A stretch of DNA of 44,630 nt from Streptomyces sp. NRRL F-6492. Its GTDB lineage: Bacteria > Actinomycetota > Actinomycetes > Streptomycetales > Streptomycetaceae. Where the stretch lies: assembly GCF_001280125.1 (NCBI RefSeq), contig NZ_LGEG01000240.1, positions 1 through 44,630 on the forward strand, read 5' to 3'. The notes beneath the pieces were generated by a model. That model was given only the letters and a program-made list of their open reading frames with translations. It did no database searches and was not told where the DNA came from. The position numbers were made by a program, and so were the translations under genes. Position 1 is the stretch's first letter. Every line of letters begins with the position of its first letter. This document shows, in pieces, positions 41,013 through 44,630 of this stretch.

Positions 41013-42096
41013 GGGAGGCCACCGCCCCCGCCGTCCCCACCGCCGGCCGGCGCCCGGGGCGCGGCTGCGGGTCGTACAGGTGCCGGAACCGCTTCGAGCA
41101 CAGCCACTGCACGCCCGCGACCCCGATCGCCGCGAACACCGTCAGGTTCACCAGGAAGTTGACCGCCACGAAGTACGCCAGGAACGCGCGCCCCCGGTGC
41201 TCGCGCACCACCCGGTACATGTCCAGGTCGCCCAGGACGCCGAGCACGAACAGGGCGAGCGGGAGCAGCGCCCACAGCGGCCCCCACAGCACGGGCGCGG
41301 CCAGCGCGGCCACCGCCAGCGGCGCGGCGAGGCTGGCCCCGGCGCGCGGCCCGGTGACGAAACCGCCCTGGAGCGCCCGGCGGCCCAGGATCAGCGGCAC
41401 GGCGAGCCGGGCCCGGGCGAAGACCTTGTCCAGGACGATCCGCAGGGTGTCGTCGTGGTCGTGCCGGCCGCGCACCTCCAGGGAGCTGAGCACCGTGTAC
41501 CGCTCGGAGATCCGCCGCCCGTAGTCCTGGTCCTCGGTGTGCCGCAGGATCGGGTTGAACGGCCCGACCTCGTCGAAGACGTGCCGGGGCATCGCCAGGA
41601 TCGCGGTGTGGACGGTGTCGATGACCCCTTCGGACCGCAGCAGCAGGTAGTACTGCTGGAGCGAGCGGTACTCCTCGATCAGGCTGTCCCGGATCAGCGG
41701 CTCCGGCTCGTAGGTGCCGCAGATCGCGCCGTACCCCCGCCCGGAGGCGAGGAGTCCGACCGACTTCTCGACGGCGTCCGGGTGCATGGCCACGTCGGAG
41801 TCGAGGAAGACGAGGATCTCGCCGGAGGAGAGCTCGGCCCCCAGGTTGCGGGCGACCGCGACCCCGCTGTTGACGCCGGTGGAGACCACCCGGGCGCCGG
41901 CCGCGGCGGCGATCGCCGCCGAGTCGTCGGTGGAGCAGTCGTCCACGACGACGACCTCGACGTTCGGGTACGTCTGGGCGAGGGCGGCCTCGACGCACAG
42001 GCCGATCGAGCGGCCGTAGTTGTAGTTGGGGACGATGACGGAGACCAGGGGGAAGGCCGGGGCGGAGGACACGGGCGAGGAGGGGGTGGAGGACAT
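41005..42096 (-). CDS. Family 2 glycosyltransferase with C-terminal membrane helices
   Basis: A 363-residue GT2 enzyme. The GT-A nucleotide-sugar fold is seen in VSVIVPNYNYG, VEVVVVDDCSTDDS and the DSD metal motif in LVFLDSDVAM (about residues 100-110); HTEDQDYGRR supplies the acidic catalytic region. Three to four hydrophobic helices in the last 120 residues anchor it to the membrane, as in polyprenyl-phosphate or polymer glycosyltransferases. ATG at 42096 lies 11 bp after the SDR stop. It is the likely assembly enzyme of the cluster. Donor and acceptor are unknown. Confidence 0.9.
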   Translation of the reverse strand: MSSTPSSPVSSAPAFPLVSVIVPNYNYGRSIGLCVEAALAQTYPNVEVVVVDDCSTDDSAAIAAAAGARVVSTGVNSGVAVARNLGAELSSGEILVFLDSDVAMHPDAVEKSVGLLASGRGYGAICGTYEPEPLIRDSLIEEYRSLQQYYLLLRSEGVIDTVHTAILAMPRHVFDEVGPFNPILRHTEDQDYGRRISERYTVLSSLEVRGRHDHDDTLRIVLDKVFARARLAVPLILGRRALQGGFVTGPRAGASLAAPLAVAALAAPVLWGPLWALLPLALFVLGVLGDLDMYRVVREHRGRAFLAYFVAVNFLVNLTVFAAIGVAGVQWLCSKRFRHLYDPQPRPGRRPAVGTAGAVASRG

Positions 42097-42107
42097 GGTG
42101 GGGGCTC

Positions 42108-43163
42108 CTAGAAGAGGACCTTGGCGAGGGAGAGGGCTCCCTGCCGCCACGGTTCGACACTGGTGACGCCCTCGCTCCGCTTCGCGGGGCGGGCGCCGGC
42201 GGTCGTGTGCCGCTGCTCGCGCCACCAGGCGAAGGTGCGCAGGATCGCGTCCTGGTTGGAGTGCTTCGGCCGGAAGCCGAGCACGTCCCGGGCCTTGTCG
42301 GTGGAGACGAAGCTGTCGTCGAGCAGCTTGTGCAGCAGACGCCCGTAGACCGGGGAGAGGCCGGAGCGCTGGAGCAGGCTGAGCGCGGCGAGCGCGGGCC
42401 TGGCGGGCATCGACCGGACCCGCTTGCCGTGCCCGGCCGCGTCCAGGACGGCCTGGAAGTCCTCGCGGATCGTGCCGAACTCGGTGGCGCCCAGGTTGAA
42501 GGTGTCGTCGGCCCGCTCGGCCGGCGCGTCCATGGCGGTCACCACCGCGTCGACCAGGTCGGCCACGTCGAACATCTGGATGCGGACGTCGCCCCGGCCG
42601 AGCACCGGGAAGTTCCGGCCCTCCTCCGCCCACTCGAAGAGCATCGCGAAGAGCCCCATCCGGCCGGGCCCCAGGAAGGTCTTGGGGCGCAGGATCGGCA
42701 CGCACGTGCCCCGCTCCCGGAAGCGCTCCGCGACCTCCTCGGCCTCCGCCTTGGCGGCGCTGTAGGTGTCGACCGGCTCGCGCGGGTGCTCCTCGGGCGT
42801 CGGCACCGTCTTCGGCAGGCCGTAGACGGCGGTCGAGGAGATGTGCACGACCCGGGGCACGGCGTTCGCCTCGGCGGCGGTCAGGACCGCCTCCGTACCG
42901 CCGACGATCACCGAGCGGATGGTGTCGGCCGGATAGCTGGGCAGGGCGGCGGCGCAGTGCACCACCGCGGCCGCGTCGGCCGTGGCCCGCTTCATCGCCA
43001 CGGCGTCCCGGACGTCCGAGACCGTGTGCGTCAGGTTCGGGTGCTCCGTGCGCGGCGCCCGCAGGTCCACGCAGTGCACCTGCCGCCCGTCGTCGAGCAG
43101 CCGCTCGATCAGGGTCGATCCGAGCATTCCGGCACCGCCGGTGACCACGATGCGCTCTACCAC
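42108..43163 (-). CDS. NAD-dependent epimerase/dehydratase (extended SDR)
   Basis: A 351-residue extended SDR. Nucleotide-binding GGAGMLG is at residues 9-15 and the catalytic Ser/Thr110-111, Tyr134 and Lys138 (HISSTAVYG; TYSAAK) are all present, so it should be active. C-terminal features (LRPKTFLGPGR, DVADLVDAV) match UDP-sugar epimerases and dehydratases. The last 30 residues are an Arg/Lys-rich tail. GTG 43163 overlaps the aminotransferase stop by 7 bp. Together with that enzyme it may make an amino- or keto-sugar, an inference from context. Confidence 0.9.
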   Translation of the reverse strand: MVERIVVTGGAGMLGSTLIERLLDDGRQVHCVDLRAPRTEHPNLTHTVSDVRDAVAMKRATADAAAVVHCAAALPSYPADTIRSVIVGGTEAVLTAAEANAVPRVVHISSTAVYGLPKTVPTPEEHPREPVDTYSAAKAEAEEVAERFRERGTCVPILRPKTFLGPGRMGLFAMLFEWAEEGRNFPVLGRGDVRIQMFDVADLVDAVVTAMDAPAERADDTFNLGATEFGTIREDFQAVLDAAGHGKRVRSMPARPALAALSLLQRSGLSPVYGRLLHKLLDDSFVSTDKARDVLGFRPKHSNQDAILRTFAWWREQRHTTAGARPAKRSEGVTSVEPWRQGALSLAKVLF

Positions 43164-44587
43164 AGCGACGACACCTTCTCCTTGACGAAACGGGTGAGCA
43201 GACGGGGGAGACCCTGCGCGAGGGTCTTGTCGAGGCACTCCAGGAAGAACTCGGCCTCGTGCGGTTCGGCGACCAGCGAGGGCGCGACCATCAGCGGGTT
43301 GTCGCCGTTGAGCGTGTAGTACGTGTAGACGCCGTGGTCCCGGTAGAGGGCGTTGACCACCGACGAGGTGACGAGCTTGGTGAGGAAGCGCGGGTCCCTG
43401 GTCATCGCGCCCGGCACCAGCTTCGTCACCAGCTCCAGGACCTTCGGGCCCTTGTGCAGGAAGACGCCGTGCAGCGCCCCGTGCCCGCGCACCTCGGCCA
43501 CCACGTCCGGGTGCTCCTTGGCGATCCGCTCCAGGCCGGGGGCGAGGATCCGTTCGAGGTCCCGGGCGCGGGCCGGATAGTCGTCCTCGACGGCCACGTT
43601 GACGGCCTCGATGGCGGTGACCGCCTCCTCGCCGAAGCCGTAGTAGGTGGTGGAGGTGGACTGGAGCAGGGCGTCGGTGAGGTTGTCGTACGCCTTGCGG
43701 AAGACCGGCTCGCGGGCGACGAAGGCCGAGATGGAGGACTTGCCGCCGCCGAAGGACTTCGAGGTGGTGAGGACGTCGGGGACCAGGCCCTCGTACCGCA
43801 TGAAGTGGAAGAGGGTGCCCGTCTTGCCCCAGCCGGTGTAGATCTCGTCGAAGAGCAGCACGATGTCCTCGGCCGTGCACAGTTCCCGCAGCCCGCGCAG
43901 GAACTCCTCCGAGCACTCGTTCATCGTGGACGCCGACAGCGGCTCGATGAGGATCGCGTACACGTCCGACCCGCCCTTCTCGGTGCGGAGTTCGGCGACC
44001 AGCCTCCGGACCGAGTCCAGGTCCCCGTACCGGAAGACCCCCACGCCCGGGATGCCGGGGAACTGGAAGGTGGACTGGTTCTGGCCGGTGAGGCTGCCCG
44101 AGCCGAGCAGCTTGCCGTGGAAGGAGATGTCGGCCCGCAGCACCCGGGAGCGCCGGCCGCCGTGGTACTTGTACGCCAGCTTGACCGCGCCCTCGACCGC
44201 CTCCGCGCCGGAGTTGGGGAAGAACGACATGCTCAGGTCGCCGGGCAGCAGCTCCGCCAGGTTGTGGCCGAGCGCCGCTACGTAGGGCGAGAAGTAGGTC
44301 TTGTGGACCTCCATGCTCCGGCGCTCCTGGAAGCGCTGCCGGGCGGCGAGGACCCGGGGGTGGTTGTGGCCGTGGTTGAGGACCCCGACGCCGCCGGTGA
44401 AGTCCAGGACGCGGCGGCCGTCGCGCTGGGTGATCCAGACGCCCTCCGCGCTCTCGACCAGCTCCTGGCCGAAGCCGAAGGAGGTCATCAGGGAGACCTG
44501 GCTCTTGTTGACGTGGTCCTTGTACAGGCCGTGGACCTGCTTGACCGTCATCGACTCGCAGTCGTCGACGGAGTACAGCGGGGGCAT
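43157..44587 (-). CDS. Class III (PLP-dependent) aminotransferase
   Basis: A 476-residue omega-type aminotransferase. PLP-site features: FFPNSGAEAVEGAVK (122-136), LLFDEIYTGWGKTG with Asp247, and the Schiff-base lysine Lys277 in LTTSKSFGGGK. It is the length of class III transaminases (acetylornithine, DABA or omega-amino acid type), which act on terminal amines rather than nucleotide sugars, so the amino donor or acceptor may be unusual. ATG 44587 follows AGGAG. First gene of the seven-gene run; upstream is a G/C-homopolymer-rich stretch to the window edge. Confidence 0.92.
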   Translation of the reverse strand: MPPLYSVDDCESMTVKQVHGLYKDHVNKSQVSLMTSFGFGQELVESAEGVWITQRDGRRVLDFTGGVGVLNHGHNHPRVLAARQRFQERRSMEVHKTYFSPYVAALGHNLAELLPGDLSMSFFPNSGAEAVEGAVKLAYKYHGGRRSRVLRADISFHGKLLGSGSLTGQNQSTFQFPGIPGVGVFRYGDLDSVRRLVAELRTEKGGSDVYAILIEPLSASTMNECSEEFLRGLRELCTAEDIVLLFDEIYTGWGKTGTLFHFMRYEGLVPDVLTTSKSFGGGKSSISAFVAREPVFRKAYDNLTDALLQSTSTTYYGFGEEAVTAIEAVNVAVEDDYPARARDLERILAPGLERIAKEHPDVVAEVRGHGALHGVFLHKGPKVLELVTKLVPGAMTRDPRFLTKLVTSSVVNALYRDHGVYTYYTLNGDNPLMVAPSLVAEPHEAEFFLECLDKTLAQGLPRLLTRFVKEKVSSLW

Positions 44588-44630
44588 GGGAACTCCTAGG
44601 CGGGGGGGGAGGCGGGGGAGGGGGGCGGGC

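Noticed and set aside
43157..44587. Aminotransferase as acetylornithine aminotransferase (argD)
   Set aside because: Class III fold and PLP residues fit, but length is about 70 residues too long and no arginine genes are adjacent.

Overview
The window is typical Streptomyces chromosome: very high GC, strongly G/C-biased third codon positions, GTG and TTG starts beside ATG, many 1-11 bp gene overlaps, a sigR-rsrA pair, a class Ia nrdAB operon behind a cobalamin riboswitch, and two initiator tRNA genes. From memory, the gene order from the AIM24 genes through nrdAB follows the conserved core region that carries sigR-rsrA (SCO5216-SCO5217) in S. coelicolor. No insertion sequence, prophage, CRISPR array or integrase was seen.

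Layout, left to right. 1-2369: three consecutive AIM24-family genes, the first cut by the window edge. 2435-4452: a NUDIX hydrolase gene coupled to a DUF2342-type metallopeptidase-like gene. 4667-8008: an SDR-fold membrane-tethered protein, MoaE, a small membrane protein and a Lon-like PDZ protease, with a 34-bp tandem repeat right after the SDR stop codon. 8078-11691: a PPA1309-family gene divergent from a large UPF0182 membrane protein gene. 11737-14178: two identical initiator tRNA genes with matching hairpin terminators, flanking a Sel1/TPR repeat gene. 14215-16762: a Fur-family regulator with a palindromic operator, a doubtful small ORF, a CBS-pair gene and hisN; a degenerate minisatellite apparently derived from the hisN 3' end fills about 420 bp behind hisN. 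16919-21809: a TetR regulator overlapping a convergent Gdx/SugE-like exporter, then rsgA, aroA, an M50-like membrane protease, and a divergent SRAP gene. 21839-28306: a small alpha/beta hydrolase, sigR with its own sigma-R-type promoter and the 55-codon extension start, rsrA, two coupled membrane HD-domain genes, a TPR protein and peptide deformylase. 28371-32818: a 33-residue peptide gene, nrdB, nrdA, the riboswitch and a GNAT acetyltransferase. 32898-35865: a DUF3311 plus monocarboxylate symporter pair and a TrmB/LuxR-type regulator.

35954-44587 is the least conventional part: seven tightly packed genes on the minus strand, in transcription order a class III aminotransferase, an NAD-dependent epimerase/dehydratase, a membrane GT2 glycosyltransferase, two membrane-anchored endonuclease/exonuclease/phosphatase (EEP) proteins, an aldo/keto reductase and a degenerate MMPL protein. 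The EEP proteins have the architecture reported for the teicoplanin-resistance proteins VanJ and StaP. Aminotransferase, SDR, GT2 and surface-facing phosphatases together suggest making and handling an amino-modified, lipid-linked envelope or small-molecule product. That is inference, and it is the best candidate here for an undescribed system.

The rest is housekeeping and stress physiology: thiol-oxidative stress (SigR/RsrA), metal or peroxide sensing (Fur), deoxynucleotide supply under B12 control, N-terminal deformylation, cyclic-di-GMP-type phosphodiesterase candidates, and histidine and aromatic amino acid biosynthesis.
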